Source of the DNA: Rapana venosa
Lineage: Eukaryota; Mollusca; Gastropoda; Neogastropoda; Muricidae
Assembly (NCBI GenBank): GCA_028751875.1
Contig: CM054155.1
Coordinates: 54,290,171-54,354,170, forward strand
DNA: 64,000 nucleotides
Direction of reading: 5' to 3'
Shown here: one piece after another, positions 49,201-60,084 of the stretch
Position numbering within the stretch: position 1 is the stretch's first letter
Layout of the letters: every line of letters starts with the position of its first letter
The notes under the pieces: generated by a model
Databases searched by the model: none
What the model saw: the letters and a program-made list of their open reading frames with translations, nothing else
What the model was told of the DNA's origin: nothing
Program-made: the position numbers and the translations under genes

Positions 49201-49580
49201 AGAAATACCTCTCAGTAAACATGGATAAACACTTGAGATTCATTCTCACTAGATTTCGTTTCGGCATATCGGACATTAATGCACATGCTTTCCGCTATAC
49301 ACGAGTCTCTGCTGCTATAGACGAGTCTCTGCCACCGATATGCTTTGTCCCTATGTAAAGAATCAGCTGAAGACAAGTCCATTTTGTTTTGAAGTGTCCT
49401 GCTCTCATTACTTTGCATATAAATTCATTCCACAGAAATTATATGCCCGACCTTTTTCTGGTTAAGTTTGCTGATGGCATCAGTTCATGATAAAACTGTT
49501 TACAATCTGGCTCTATTTTTGTATAAGGCTTTTCAGTTACGAGAAAAAACCTCACGTCTTAGGTTATCATGTGTTTGATG
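46255..49580 (+). mobile_element. LINE with 2A-like motif (right copy)
   Basis: Counterpart of 30827-33960. GACGTGGAGG at 46441 is followed by AACCCCGGACCC, again D-V-E-(x)-N-P-G-P with a base missing. The 3' part (49200-49560) is clean. It reads MDKHLRFILTRFRFGISDIN, AHAFRYTRVSAAIDESLPPI, then CPTFFW-LSLLMA and NLALFLYKAFQLREK in shifted frames, the C-terminal domain after RT. The 16390-16800 minus-strand fragment is the same domain. Confidence 0.6.
47947..48262 (+). mobile_element. 5S/tRNA chimeric SINE (right copy, inside LINE RT)
   Basis: Counterpart of 32446-32722. CAGTGGGCGGAGCCCTCGCT head, CCAAGTTAAACCCGCGTCGA 5S-like part, AGAGAAGTGAGGGCTCCGG body. Noisy. Confidence 0.7.
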
Positions 49581-49661
49581 TAGATGTATTATGTGTTGTT
49601 TTGTATGTTGTATACTCATATACACTATTTGATTTTTTCTGCCCCCTTTCATATGGGATAC

Positions 49662-49957
49662 GGGATAACTCAGTGGTCGGAGCACTCGCTTTCCCCCAGC
49701 CAAGTTAAGCAGCGTCGAGCGTGGTTACCACTTGGGATGGGTGACCGTTTGTGCGCCTTGGCTTCAGTACAGTTCCCCCAGTTCACCCAGCTGTAAATGG
49801 GTACCTGCCCTCTTTAGGGTCAGGGAAGGTAAAGCAGCGAGGGAGAGGAGATGGGCGCCGCCCTCAATATGCTGGCCCTAGAGAAGTGAGGTCTCTGACG
49901 CCTCGCTCCCCTACGACCTTATAGGTTATGGGACTCCTTTACCTTTACCTTTACCTT
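49662..49957 (+). mobile_element. 5S/tRNA chimeric SINE, best-preserved copy
   Basis: The head (49662-49692) reads GGGATAACTCAGTGGTCGGA then GCACTCGCTTT, a tRNA-like D-arm/A-box. From about 49699 it becomes 5S rRNA-like: CCAAGTTAAGCAGCGTCGAG, then GTGGTTACCACTTGGGATGG, then GTGACCG. These cover the 5S internal promoter (A box, intermediate element, C box). The body continues (TTCACCCAGCTGTAAATGGG, CCTAGAGAAGTGAGGTCTCT) and the 3' end is GGTTATGGGACTCC followed by CTTTAC repeats. It marks the right end of the duplicated block. Five copies are seen in the window. Confidence 0.88.
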
Positions 49958-49967
49958 CATATGGGGC

Positions 49968-50120
49968 TATGGTTTACATGAATACATCATCTGAGGGCTG
50001 AAGGCTGAAGTCTGAAGTATCTCCTTCAGCTGTTGTTGGCGCTTTTTCCTCGCCCCTTCCAACACCTCCAGTTCTTGTCCGTCATTAGCAAAACGTTTCC
50101 AGCTGTCTAGATCAACCTGG
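49968..50120 (-). CDS. Coding-like minus-strand fragment, unidentified
   Basis: The minus strand gives QVDLDSWKRFANDGQELEVL, then EGARKKRQQQLKEILQTSAF, then SPQMMYSCKP and a stop. A CACACCAG sequence just upstream could serve as acceptor. The charged, amphipathic composition looks like real protein, possibly a terminal exon. No family is recognised, and chance cannot be excluded for about 50 codons. Confidence 0.25.
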
Positions 50121-50135
50121 TGTGAGTTTCAAGTC

Positions 50136-50546
50136 TTGGGTACAGACGTCTTAGAAAATACAGTGCTGGGCAGTGTGTTGGAGAGTGGCCTGTACTGTGG
50201 GCAGCTCATTCTACATGACAGTCTGCGGTATGTCACCACCCTGCCTTTGACGCCCATGCTCCAGACAGTGCAGTCCGCACTTACACAGAAGAGGAGGAGA
50301 TCCCTGTCCTGGAGAACACCTGCCCCAGCACACAGAGCAGCTGATGGTGTCCCTTCACCTCATGTCCTGGAGTTGTCAGAGGCTGCGGGGGTGAAATATG
50401 TCCGGGTGCTTCTTCTTTCTGGCATAATTAGTCATCCAGGATTATTTTGCGTCCGTATGGCAGGGTACTGGAGACGCTTGCTGCATACGATTTCAGTTTG
50501 GCCTTGTGTTGTTCCAATGCTAAAACTCGGAATGTACAACGCGTAA
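50136..50546 (+). CDS. Coding-like + strand fragment, unidentified
   Basis: A GC-richer + strand frame of 136 codons without an ATG at its start contains LENTVLGSVLESGLYCGQLI and LHDSLRYVTTLP. Shifting frame near 50250 gives FDAHAPDSAVRTYTEEEEIP then VLENTCPSTQSS and a stop, which looks more protein-like than the original continuation. No family is recognised. It could be a broken exon, an unknown repeat, or chance. Confidence 0.25.
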   Translation: MGTDVLENTVLGSVLESGLYCGQLILHDSLRYVTTLPLTPMLQTVQSALTQKRRRSLSWRTPAPAHRAADGVPSPHVLELSEAAGVKYVRVLLLSGIISHPGLFCVRMAGYWRRLLHTISVWPCVVPMLKLGMYNA

Positions 50547-50897
50547 TGCAATGTTTCAATGTCGCTTGAGAATCATATATTCACATTTTTTCTCTCGTTG
50601 TTGTTTCGTGTTTAACGCCTGGAGTCACCCAGAATATGCACTTTTACTCATTCACCCCACCCGAGGATTACTGTGAGGTTGAAAGTTCAAATTAAAAGAT
50701 AAGTTTGCGTGTGTGATTCTTATCAAACCATCCCCCTACATTTGCATCCAAATTCCATTTTCACTACTTTTCTTTCTTTAAAGGATGGTGCAGTTTGTTC
50801 TGCTAAGAGATGTTTATGGCTGAAGACAAACTCCACATACCACTTACAACAACATAACAACATGTTAACGTAGATTTCGGCGCTTAGCTTACATCAG

Positions 50898-51013
50898 TCA
50901 CTGAGGCAGACAGACAGACTGTGGACGTGGCCAAAGTCAGCATTTATCAACAAGCCATCATGGCCTGGCTGCACACGTTGCAGCAGCTGAAGCAGAAGAA
51001 GTCTGTACAGTAG
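50898..51013 (+). CDS. Candidate terminal exon, unidentified
   Basis: After a possible ATCAG acceptor the + strand encodes TEADRQTVDVAKVSIYQQAI then MAWLHTLQQLKQKKSVQ and a TAG stop at 51011-51013. The sequence is Gln/Lys-rich and amphipathic, like a short C-terminal helix. If the acceptor is right, the exon enters in phase 1, compatible with the EB exons. There is no homology I can name. Confidence 0.28.
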
Positions 51014-51117
51014 GCATGAAGTGCATGTTGTCCCTACATCCAAACCACTCTACTGTTGGCACCAGCAGGCCTCAATGAAAGACTGGTCACCGTTTCGTTT
51101 TCAAGGACTGCATCAGC

Positions 51118-51120
<3 letters not shown>

Positions 51121-51196
<76 letters not shown>

Positions 51197-51219
51197 AGTG
51201 TGTGTGCTTTTGTGTGTGT

Positions 51220-51258
<39 letters not shown>

Positions 51259-51781
51259 ATGTGTGTGTGCTTGTGTGTGTGTGCTTGTGTGTGTGTGTTT
51301 GTGTTTGTGTTTGTGTGGTGTGTTTGTGTGTGTTTGTGTTTGTGTTGTGTGTGTGTGTATTTGTGTGTGTGTGTTTGTTTGTGTGTGTGTGTGTATTTGT
51401 GTGTTGTGTTTTGTGTGTTTGTGTGTGTTTGTGTGTGTGTGCGTGTTTGTGTGTGTATGTGTGTTTGTGTGTGTGTTTTGTGTGTGTGTGTGTTTGTGTG
51501 TGTTGTGTGTGTGGTGTGTGTTTGTGTGTGTTGTGTGTGTGTGTTTGCGTGTATGTGTGTGTTTGTGTGTGTGTGTTTGTGTGTGTGTGTATGTGTGTTT
51601 GTGTGTGTGTGCGTGTTTGTGTGTGTGTTTGTGTGTGTTTGTGTGTTTGTGTGTATGTGTGTGTCGTGTTGTGTGTGTGGTGTTTGTGTGTTATGTGTGT
51701 GGTATGTGTGTATGTGTGTGTTTGTGTGTGTGTTGTTTGTGTGTGTGTAGATTTGTGTGGTGTTGTGTGTGTTGTGTGCGT

Positions 51782-51823
<42 letters not shown>

Positions 51824-51830
51824 TGTTGTG
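51121..51830. repeat. ~700 bp compound (TG)n array
   Basis: Starts with about 36 pure TG units, then becomes TGTGTGTTTG and TGTGTGTATG variants, ending in a second pure tract (51785-51820). It is the largest microsatellite in the window. Long Cys/Val frames on + and His/Thr frames on minus are pure repeat translations. Confidence 0.97.
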
Positions 51831-51974
51831 TACAGGACTTGGAGTGAGTGGCGTCTGTAACCTACGTTGAAAAATGACACTGTATTGCCGGTTCTGGTTG
51901 TTTCAATTCTTCTTGTGAATGTGATCTAAGATTTGCAACTCAAAAACGGCGCCATATGTGGTCAGTATTGCCCG

Positions 51975-52350
51975 TGCATGTAGAATTCCCCATGTCCCCT
52001 TTACTCCACTGTCCATCCCATTCTGCATATCCCTGTCCCGTCCCTGCCCATTCAATTCACTATACCCTTTCCCCTATTGTCCATTACATTGCTCATATCC
52101 CCCTTTCTCATTGTCCATTAATTCTACATATCCTTTTCCCCCACTGTCAATTCAATGCCCCATACCCACTCACCTTGCTGTATATCCCATTCCCATATAC
52201 CCCCTTACCCTCACTGTCCATCCCCCATGTTCCATTTCAACCCATTGTCCATTCCATTCCCCATATCCCCCTTCATTTCGCTGTCCATTGAATTCCCAAA
52301 AGCTCCTTCCCGTCACTGTCCTGTCAATACTCCTTACCCTCAGTACTCAC
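51975..52350. repeat. ~35 bp CCATTC-rich minisatellite
   Basis: About 10-11 imperfect units with the core CACTGTCCATTCCATTCCCC then ATATCCCCCTT. Examples start near 52008, 52078, 52110, 52143, 52214 and 52246. C/T/A only on this strand. Confidence 0.75.
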
Positions 52351-52710
52351 ATTGACAGCCATCTCCAAAATCCTACATGTACTCACCCCAACCCTCCTCC
52401 TCACCCTCTGTCACCATCATGCAACCACAAACTCCCACAATGACAACCCCAGGCTAAAACAAAAAGGCCAAATACAATAAAAGCCTAAGAGATTGACTAA
52501 CTCTGTCCGGACATAGGGTTAGTTTCAATGATGAAAGAAGAGCGTTTTCAGGCATGCTTTGAATCCTTGAATGGATGACTTGTACACCTTGGGCTCAGGA
52601 GGGGAATTCCGGGAAGAAAAGGCCTGTAAGAAGACAGACTGCATTGATACGATTGTCATTGAAAGGCTTTGGTTTTAAAACATGCGACTTTAACTGCCAA
52701 TATGAGCTAA

Positions 52711-52798
52711 GATGACATGACAGAAGACGAGCTGGAGGACAGTGTCCAACTAGGATGACATGACAGAAGACAGGAGTTGGAGGACAACGTACAACTAT
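52711..52798. repeat. 45 bp minisatellite, left two units
   Basis: Units start GATGACATGACAGAAGACAG and end with GACAGTGTACAACTAG. Two units lie here and two more at 53758-53844, separated by the RT fragment. Confidence 0.8.
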
Positions 52799-52800
52799 GA

Positions 52801-53747
52801 CAACAGCATAGGAGACTAGTTCCGAACCACAATTGGAGTATGCTAAGGATGTCTTCTTTCTCACCCTCTTCAATATCTTCTCAGAGAGAATAATGGCTGA
52901 CGTACTTGAAAATCATGAGAGAACGGTCAGTATTTGCGGTATGGCAATTACAGACTTACGTTTTGCCGATGACATCGACAGCCTAAACAACATGATAACC
53001 TCACTGATGAAGCTCCATCAGAATACGGCATGCAGATCAGTGTAGAGAAAACCCAGCTGATGACATAATAATTATAGTCCAATAGCATCAACATGGACTT
53101 AATTATAGATGGCAAGAAAATTGAAACAGTCCATAGCTTCAAACATCTTGGAGCTCTAGCATCGGACAAGGATCAAAACTGAAATTCTCTCCAGGATAGC
53201 CCAGACCACAGCTGCAATAACCAAACTGAAAGTTCTCTGGAATCACAAGATCATTGCCATCAGCTTCAAGATCACACTGATGCGTTCCCTGATCACATGT
53301 CTATATTTTTGTACGCATGTAAAACGTGGACCATAACAGGAGACATAGAAAGAAGGATACAGTCAATGGAAATGAGGTGCTTTCGCAAACTATTTGGTAT
53401 CTTATACAAAGATCAGTCACTAATTAGGAAGTGAAGGCCAGAATTAAAGCTATCATCAGACCATATGAAGAGCTCCTGACTTCAGTGAAAAGATGCAAAC
53501 TAAAGTGGTTCGGGCACGTCACACGAATATCTGGACTGACCAAGACTGTCCAAGAGGATCAATACAAGGAGGGATACGGGTAGGCAGACAAAGAAACCGA
53601 TGGGAAGACAACATCAAAGAGTGGACTGGTTTTGAGTGGAACGAATTGCTACGGAAAGCAGAGGACCGTGGAGAGTGGATGATGCTGGTTGTAAAATCTG
53701 CATGAGTCCCCCTACGATCCCAGGGACTATGGGATAGGTGAGGTGAG
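52801..53747 (+). mobile_element. 5'-truncated LINE (RTE-type tentative) with target-site duplication
   Basis: The + strand begins at RTTIGV-GCLLS (RT motif), continues ERIMADVLENHERTVSICGM and DLRFADDIDSLNN, the catalytic F-ADD box (about 52955-52995). It then runs through EKTQL, ILSRIAQTTAAITKLKVLW (shifted, about 53185-53235), MEMRCFRKLFG (about 53368-53400) and IRPYEELLTSVKR, to RQRNRWEDNIKEWTGFEWNE and a LVVKSA stop (about 53700). It is a common endonuclease/RT LINE of marine invertebrates. Short tail GGTGAGGTGAG. Flanked by identical GTACAACTATGA (52789-52800 and 53748-53759). Confidence 0.8.
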
Positions 53748-53757
53748 GTACAACTAT

Positions 53758-53844
53758 GATGACATGACAGGAGACAGGAGTTGGAGGACAGTGTACAACT
53801 AGGATGACGTGACAGAAGACAGTTGGACGACAGTGTATAGCTAG
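53758..53844. repeat. 45 bp minisatellite, right two units
   Basis: Continuation of the array interrupted at 52800. GATGACATGACAGGAGACAG...GTGTACAACTAG is followed by a shorter diverged unit ending GTGTATAGCTAG. Confidence 0.8.
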
Positions 53845-53877
53845 TATCAAGCAGTTTCAAAGATGGTCCACTTCCGA

Positions 53878-53935
53878 AGTAGTAGTAGTAGTAGTAGCAG
53901 CAGCAGCAGCAGCAGTAATAGTAGTAGTAGTAGTC
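53878..53935. repeat. (AGT)n(AGC)n trinucleotide repeat
   Basis: AGT units, then six or so AGC units, then AGT again. Non-coding context. Confidence 0.95.
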
Positions 53936-53949
53936 TTTAAATCATCATC

Positions 53950-54250
53950 CATGCACATCAACGTCCATGCACATTTTGTTAATTGGGCAACAAGCAAACA
54001 AGTAAAAGACAAAAACATACCTATTAACAGGCAAGATTAACATAATTTAATTGAATCTACTGAACACAGAATTATACAAACATAATGTTATCTTTAACAT
54101 TAACTCAGTATTGGGGAGAATGTGCGATAATGTTTTATTTGCCTTCAAAAGAAGGTAAAATGCCCTAATAACCTGGGCATTCAAAAAGTATATGCTGATT
54201 TTTAAATCTTTTACGACAAGGGCACGATGCATTCTGACTTTTTTTTTATA
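53950..54250 (-). pseudogene. Probable LINE C-terminal/3' fragment
   Basis: The minus strand has KNQHILFECPGYQGIL-like text when frames at about 54150-54230 are combined with the short frame KISIYFLNAQVIRAFYLLLK. This resembles the C-terminal tail after the zinc knuckle in LINEs. It is short and frame-broken. Confidence 0.35.
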
Positions 54251-54493
54251 AGCGTCCAGTTTTACCCTGTAAAATGACGATGTGATAGTTCTACATATAT
54301 GTTAAAGGGTCTTATTACAATGGAAACTGTGATATAAAACCACTGTGGTATCTTAGAATTGTGACTTATTTTGAAGCTTTGTGACATAGTTATTGCCATT
54401 TTCTGAAACTAGGTTAAAGCAATTACAAAAGACTTTCCTCAACAAGCAGTGGCACTCTTGTACTGTATATGGAACATGTAATTTGATTGAGAA

Positions 54494-54496
<3 letters not shown>

Positions 54497-54585
<89 letters not shown>

Positions 54586-54660
54586 TGTTGTGTGCGTGCG
54601 TGAGAGAGAGAGAGTGAGAGAGAGAAAGAGAGAACTCGAACTCGAACTCGAATATTTTAA
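54497..54660. repeat. (TG)n / (GA)n / (GAACTC)n compound repeat
   Basis: A TG array (54497-54600), a GA stretch (54601-54630), then ACTCGAACTCGAACTCGAAT (54633-54652). The last resembles the short tandem 3' tails of the LINEs at 8515 and 11300 and may mark the 3' end of a minus-strand LINE. Confidence 0.8.
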
Positions 54661-55280
54661 TGAGGGTAAATGGATAAGCCAGAGGCTTCTTTACACCAGG
54701 CCGTCATGGGTAAAAAATTCAAAACAAGCATTAATGAGAACATTGAAATATTTCACTCAAAGTCCCATTCAATTATTCCAAAAACCAAGAAATCGAAAAA
54801 CCAAATGAATAAACAAAACCAATTAAACAAGAAACAAACTTCCATTCCAAACACCCCCCTCCCGTAAATAAACAACACTCCTCCAAAAGTCCAGGCTGAA
54901 TACGAGCGCGCACGCACACACACATTAACACACACGCACACACACTTACGCACGCATAGACACGCACGCACGCACGCACGCACACCACACAACCATTACC
55001 CACTCTCTTACACACATACACACTCACACACATAACACACACACACACATTCTGGATACATATCCATTCGCATGACATTTCCTCATATACAAGATAATAG
55101 ACACATGTCATAATCATCAAAATATCATAACCATACATTTGCACAGACAAAACTAGGCAATAAACATTATTTGATGTACGAAGAGAGCGAGCCACAAAGC
55201 ATCAAGAAAAATGACCGATCTAACATCAGGTATTTTAACAATACACACACAGAACTGCTACTGTGTATGCGCAATCATAC
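54661..55280 (-). other. Probable LINE 3' UTR with CA patches
   Basis: A-rich sequence with CA/GCAC patches at 54905-55050 follows the GAACTC units. The layout matches the 3' UTR of the 8515-10905 LINE, but no coding part is recognised. Otherwise nothing gene-like. Confidence 0.3.
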
Positions 55281-55283
55281 CTA

Positions 55284-55284
<1 letters not shown>

Positions 55285-55334
<50 letters not shown>

Positions 55335-55355
55335 CACACACACACACACACACAT
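55285..55355. repeat. (CA)n microsatellite
   Basis: Nearly pure CA array with one interruption. Confidence 0.95.
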
Positions 55356-55633
55356 TCATGTGTGCCCAACCCTATATACATATTATTAGAATTGATATAA
55401 AAATCCACAGAAGTAATGAAATTGTCCAACAGAACGTTGCAAATTAACAATCCATACTATTCTGCGTTAACAACAAAATACAACCCAAACATCATTTTAG
55501 GGGGGGGAAACTCAGACAAGTTCATTGTTAAAAATCAAAGCAAGCAAGGGCACACACACACACATGCACACTACTGTTTAAAGCAAACTCGCTAATGTCA
55601 GTTACACTAACTTGAGCAAGTATGCACATTTGA

Positions 55634-55639
<6 letters not shown>

Positions 55640-55728
<89 letters not shown>
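55640..55728. repeat. Pure (GA)n microsatellite
   Basis: About 44 uninterrupted GA units. Confidence 0.97.
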
Positions 55729-55730
<2 letters not shown>

Positions 55731-55739
55731 AAAGAAAAA

Positions 55740-56618
55740 TTATTTCAAAGCTTCATAGTCAATGGAACAATGGAACTCTAAGGATTTTTGGAAAGAGGTA
55801 AAGAACGCTCTTTTAATGGCCGCCAAATTAGGTTGCCAACTCTCTTTGAAAATTTCAAAACATTAAATTATGTAAATCCAACAAGTTCCCAACTTCTAGG
55901 TGACATTGGTACTTTTCAAACTCTTCCAGATTGCAGATTAGTAGATTTAAAGAGATCCAGAACTAAGAGTAGAGTGGAAACTGCCCTTGATTTAATAAAC
56001 AGTAATAAGAGACATGGGTAGTGCTATTCTTATTGTGTCAACAATAATACCCAGTAATTAAAATTTTATTTTGCAAAGTGTTTGATAAAGTTTTAGGTAG
56101 GATAAGTTTGGATTAATCGCCTACTAAACTCTATTTATAAGCGTAAAGGTGACAACAATTACTGATTAGAGATACAACATTGTTGAGTTGTTTTGAAAAA
56201 ACTTCTCTTTTGTATTAGACATCAGGTTGTCAACATTTCTTAAAACAAATAAGATTATTTGGAAAATCAAGCGGTCTTCAAAAAGCATCTTTCTGCAACA
56301 TATAGTTATATTGTTTTACGTGTTTTTTTGATATTTTTCTAAGCAAAAACAAAAAGTGTACTGTGCTTTTATTGATTACCAGAAAGCATTTGATTATGCA
56401 TGGCATAGTTCTTAATGTGCAAACATACTTAGCAAAATGTAAATAGAAAATTGTCACATCTTGTGTCTTTATTATTGATGGAACCTATTAAGTGAACTTT
56501 AGAAGTTTTACTGTCCATTGTTTCTAAATGGTTTGAAACAATATTTGTACACCATTAAGTGTTAAGCTTTCTTATGAAGGAGAAGTGTTAACCAGCTATG
56601 TTAAACTCTCAATTTTCT
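55740..56618 (+). pseudogene. LINE, RT fragment (left part of split host element)
   Basis: A short frame at 55788-56021 has LNYVNPTSSQLLGDIGTFQT. Past several stops, the + strand gives KVYCAFIDYQKAFDYAWHS (about 56358-56415), the RT palm motif with the first catalytic Asp. Frames are extensively broken. Interrupted at about 56619 by the tail of a minus-strand CR1-like LINE and resumes at about 57813. Confidence 0.6.
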
Positions 56619-57812
<1,194 letters not shown>

Positions 57813-58345
57813 TTGAATGCCGATGATACTACTTATATTTTAAGATACGAGGAAAGATTACAAGATGGTGTATACAATGTGCATATGTGAACTTTGGGGT
57901 GCATACATACAAGCAAACATCAATCGATATGAATTAAATTTCTTAAAGTATGGTTTTTGTTTGAAGCGTATAGCTTCGAGCTCATTGGTATAATTTATTG
58001 AGAAACAGGAAAATGACTATCCTCTATCTATTTTCGTATTTGTTTGAATGGTCCAGTTTTGGATGCAGCTAACTGACTTTCCATGTTAAAAGAATTGTCA
58101 TAATTTGTTTTTATCACATGGTGAAAAAGGTACCTGGTAAATGTTTATGTAGTCAGACTTGTTAAATAAGATACAACAATATCTTGGGACAAAGCGGACC
58201 TGACAATATTGGAGAGACAATTTTTGTTCAAGTATCAACTCTACAAGCTCACATATGGAAGCCTTTTAGATTAATCAATGGTTTCGTTGATGACTGGAAA
58301 AATGAGCCTCGCGACAATTGCAGATGTCATTAGCATCACCATTAC
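57813..58345 (+). pseudogene. LINE, RT/C-terminal fragment (right part of split host)
   Basis: Starts with NADDTT (about 57816-57833), the second catalytic RT box. NINRYELNFLKYGFCLKRIA (about 57917-57975) follows, corresponding to the E-F-x-L-x-x-L-K-Y-x-L-x-x-K-R stretch of LINE C-termini. Then come a W-S-S-F-x-C region (about 58050) and RLINGFVDDWKNEPRDN (58270-58320). Frame-broken. Continues the element interrupted at 56618. Confidence 0.5.
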
Positions 58346-58377
58346 TTATCTCATAGTTTTGTAGACCGTTGGGAAAC

Positions 58378-59330
58378 CATTGAAGATTTTAGAGCCAGCT
58401 TCCTCAACGCTTTGCATTTTTCAGCTTCCCCTAGCAAGTACTTCCCCTCAAGGCCAGTTTACTCTCAGATGTTGTCTTCCCATTGTTTTCTGTCTGCTCT
58501 TTGTCTGCCTCCTTGTATTGTTCCCTATAGGACAGTCTTGGCCAGTTCAGGTGTTCGTGTGACGTGTAGAGTACCACTTCAGTGGCGTTTTGGGTTTTTT
58601 ACCGGTCAGGATCTCTTCATTTTGTCCCAATGGCAGCTTTGTTAATTCATTCTGGCTTTAACTCCATGTTGGTAGTGTGATCTCTGTATCAGATACCAAT
58701 GAGTTAATGAAAACATGTCACCTCAATTGCCTGAAACCTCCTTGCAATGTCTGCTGTTATGGTCCACGTTTCACACGTGTACCAAAATATAGACAGACCA
58801 AGAAACGCATCAGTGTGATCTAGAAGCTGATGGCAATGTTCTTGTTGTTTCAGGGGACTTTAAGTTTGGTCATTGGCACTGTGGACTGGGCTATCCTGGA
58901 GAGAATTTCAGGCTTTGATCCTTTATGTGATATTTTAGCTCAGATATTTAAAGGTATGGACGGTCTCAAATTTCTTGTCGTCTATGGTAATGTAAGTGCT
59001 AGTGTCATTGGCACTGTCTATCATGAACTTGGTTTTCTCTGCACTGATGTTCCATACACAGAACATTATTTATTAAGTTGAGTAGCTCTTGCTTTTTTCC
59101 AGCTAGGTCGCCAATATTGTCGACAAAAAATTAGTATGTATTTGTGCTGCCTACAAGGCTGACTATTCCTTTGTGGTCTTTAAGTGTGGCATCCTTTATT
59201 CTCTCTAAGAAGGTGGGAGAAAGCAGACATCCTTGGCAAACTCCAATGGTGGTTTTGGAACCATTCTCGGGATAATGAAATCGTTCAAGTACTAGCTATA
59301 CAAGTTCCCATATCAAAAACTTCTTCATGA
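58378..59330 (-). mobile_element. Second copy of the 52.8 kb LINE family, inverted
   Basis: Minus-strand text follows the same order as 52801-53747. FRTTIGVCQGCLLSPTFLER is at about 59195-59265 and IGDLAGKKQELLN at about 59075-59120. PEILSRIAQSTVPMTKLKV (about 58860-58915), RTPELAKTVL, GTIQGGRQRADRKQWEDNI (about 58460-58525) and a LALKS end (about 58385) follow. Frameshifts disrupt it. Its 3' terminus (58340-58380) aligns with the terminus at 53700-53747. Confidence 0.7.
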
Positions 59331-59379
59331 ATAATGTTTGTTAATGAATGGAAAAACAAGCTGTGGGATTGTACATTCC

Positions 59380-59530
59380 TTTTGCATTTGTCCGGTCAAT
59401 ATTCTTGTCATGCAGCATAATCACTTACTTGGGCAGACCAACCAACCTTTCCCAAGGGACTGCGAATTTCTCATGAATGTCAGAAAACCAAACCTGGCGT
59501 TCACCCTATTCTACATGCCTTTATTACAAA
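59380..59530 (-). pseudogene. LINE ORF1 fragment, inverted relative to 60880-60990
   Basis: The minus strand reads NARFGFLTFMRNSQSLGKGW then LV. This closely matches NARFGLMTFTRNLQSLGKGW on the + strand at about 60870-60930, so it is a short inverted copy of the ORF1 coiled-coil region. Confidence 0.6.
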
Positions 59531-59534
59531 GCAA

Positions 59535-60084
59535 TGAGATCGATTGATAACCTGTCTACCAGATGTACATGTTTTTGCTCTTATAGATGTTCATAGTAGT
59601 TGTCAAAAGATTCCACTTGAGGTTGGAAGTTTTCATAATATACCACATGTTGAAAGAGTATGCTAACAATTCAATATATCTGTTTTAGGAGATTAATTAT
59701 TTTTCATCAAGGAATTTCCCCACTTCAAACATGTGTGGCAAGATTTTATTCACTAGGATTTCCTTCAATCCATGTTCAGTTACATTTTTTGTAGGCTGAT
59801 GAAATATCAATCTTAATAAAGCTCTCTTGTCTGTATATGTAAAGGTATTTCTTGAAATATTTTATTTGGGGAGTCTTTCACAAGTGTAAATGGTGTCTTT
59901 TAAAGACATCAATACACTGTATTTTTAAATGTCGTGAGTCTTAAATGTTTGTTGATCATTTTGCATGTAATTTCGGATGTGATGCAGTTAGGTTTATTTT
60001 ACTGTTGACATTTGTAATCTTCATTACCCCAAAGAAATCATGTATGTGTGGGCGTTTGTGTGTATGTGTATGTGTGTGTGACAG
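59535..60084. other. Intronic DNA, no gene seen
   Basis: AT-rich sequence with no recognisable coding or repeat family. It ends in a short TG-rich stretch (60055-60080) that leads into the acceptor of the 60085 exon. Confidence 0.5.

Larger units (their letters stand above)
34338..49957. repeat. Right copy of ~15.6 kb tandem duplication
   Basis: Same order and orientation of landmarks as 19212-34337 but with a much higher density of substitutions, indels and homopolymer runs. It becomes clean only in its last ~900 bp (49080-49957), just as the left copy is clean at its left edge. It is about 490 bp longer, partly through inserted poly-G/poly-T text (for example 41225-41460). Confidence 0.85.

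Noticed and set aside
49699..49760. 5S rRNA gene
   Set aside because: Only the middle and 3' promoter core of 5S is present. The 5' third is replaced and the element has a SINE body and repeat tail, recurring five times.
51021..51880. Long Cys/Val-rich and His/Thr-rich open frames of 180-280 codons
   Set aside because: They are translations of the (TG)n array in several frames at once, with no non-repeat motif.
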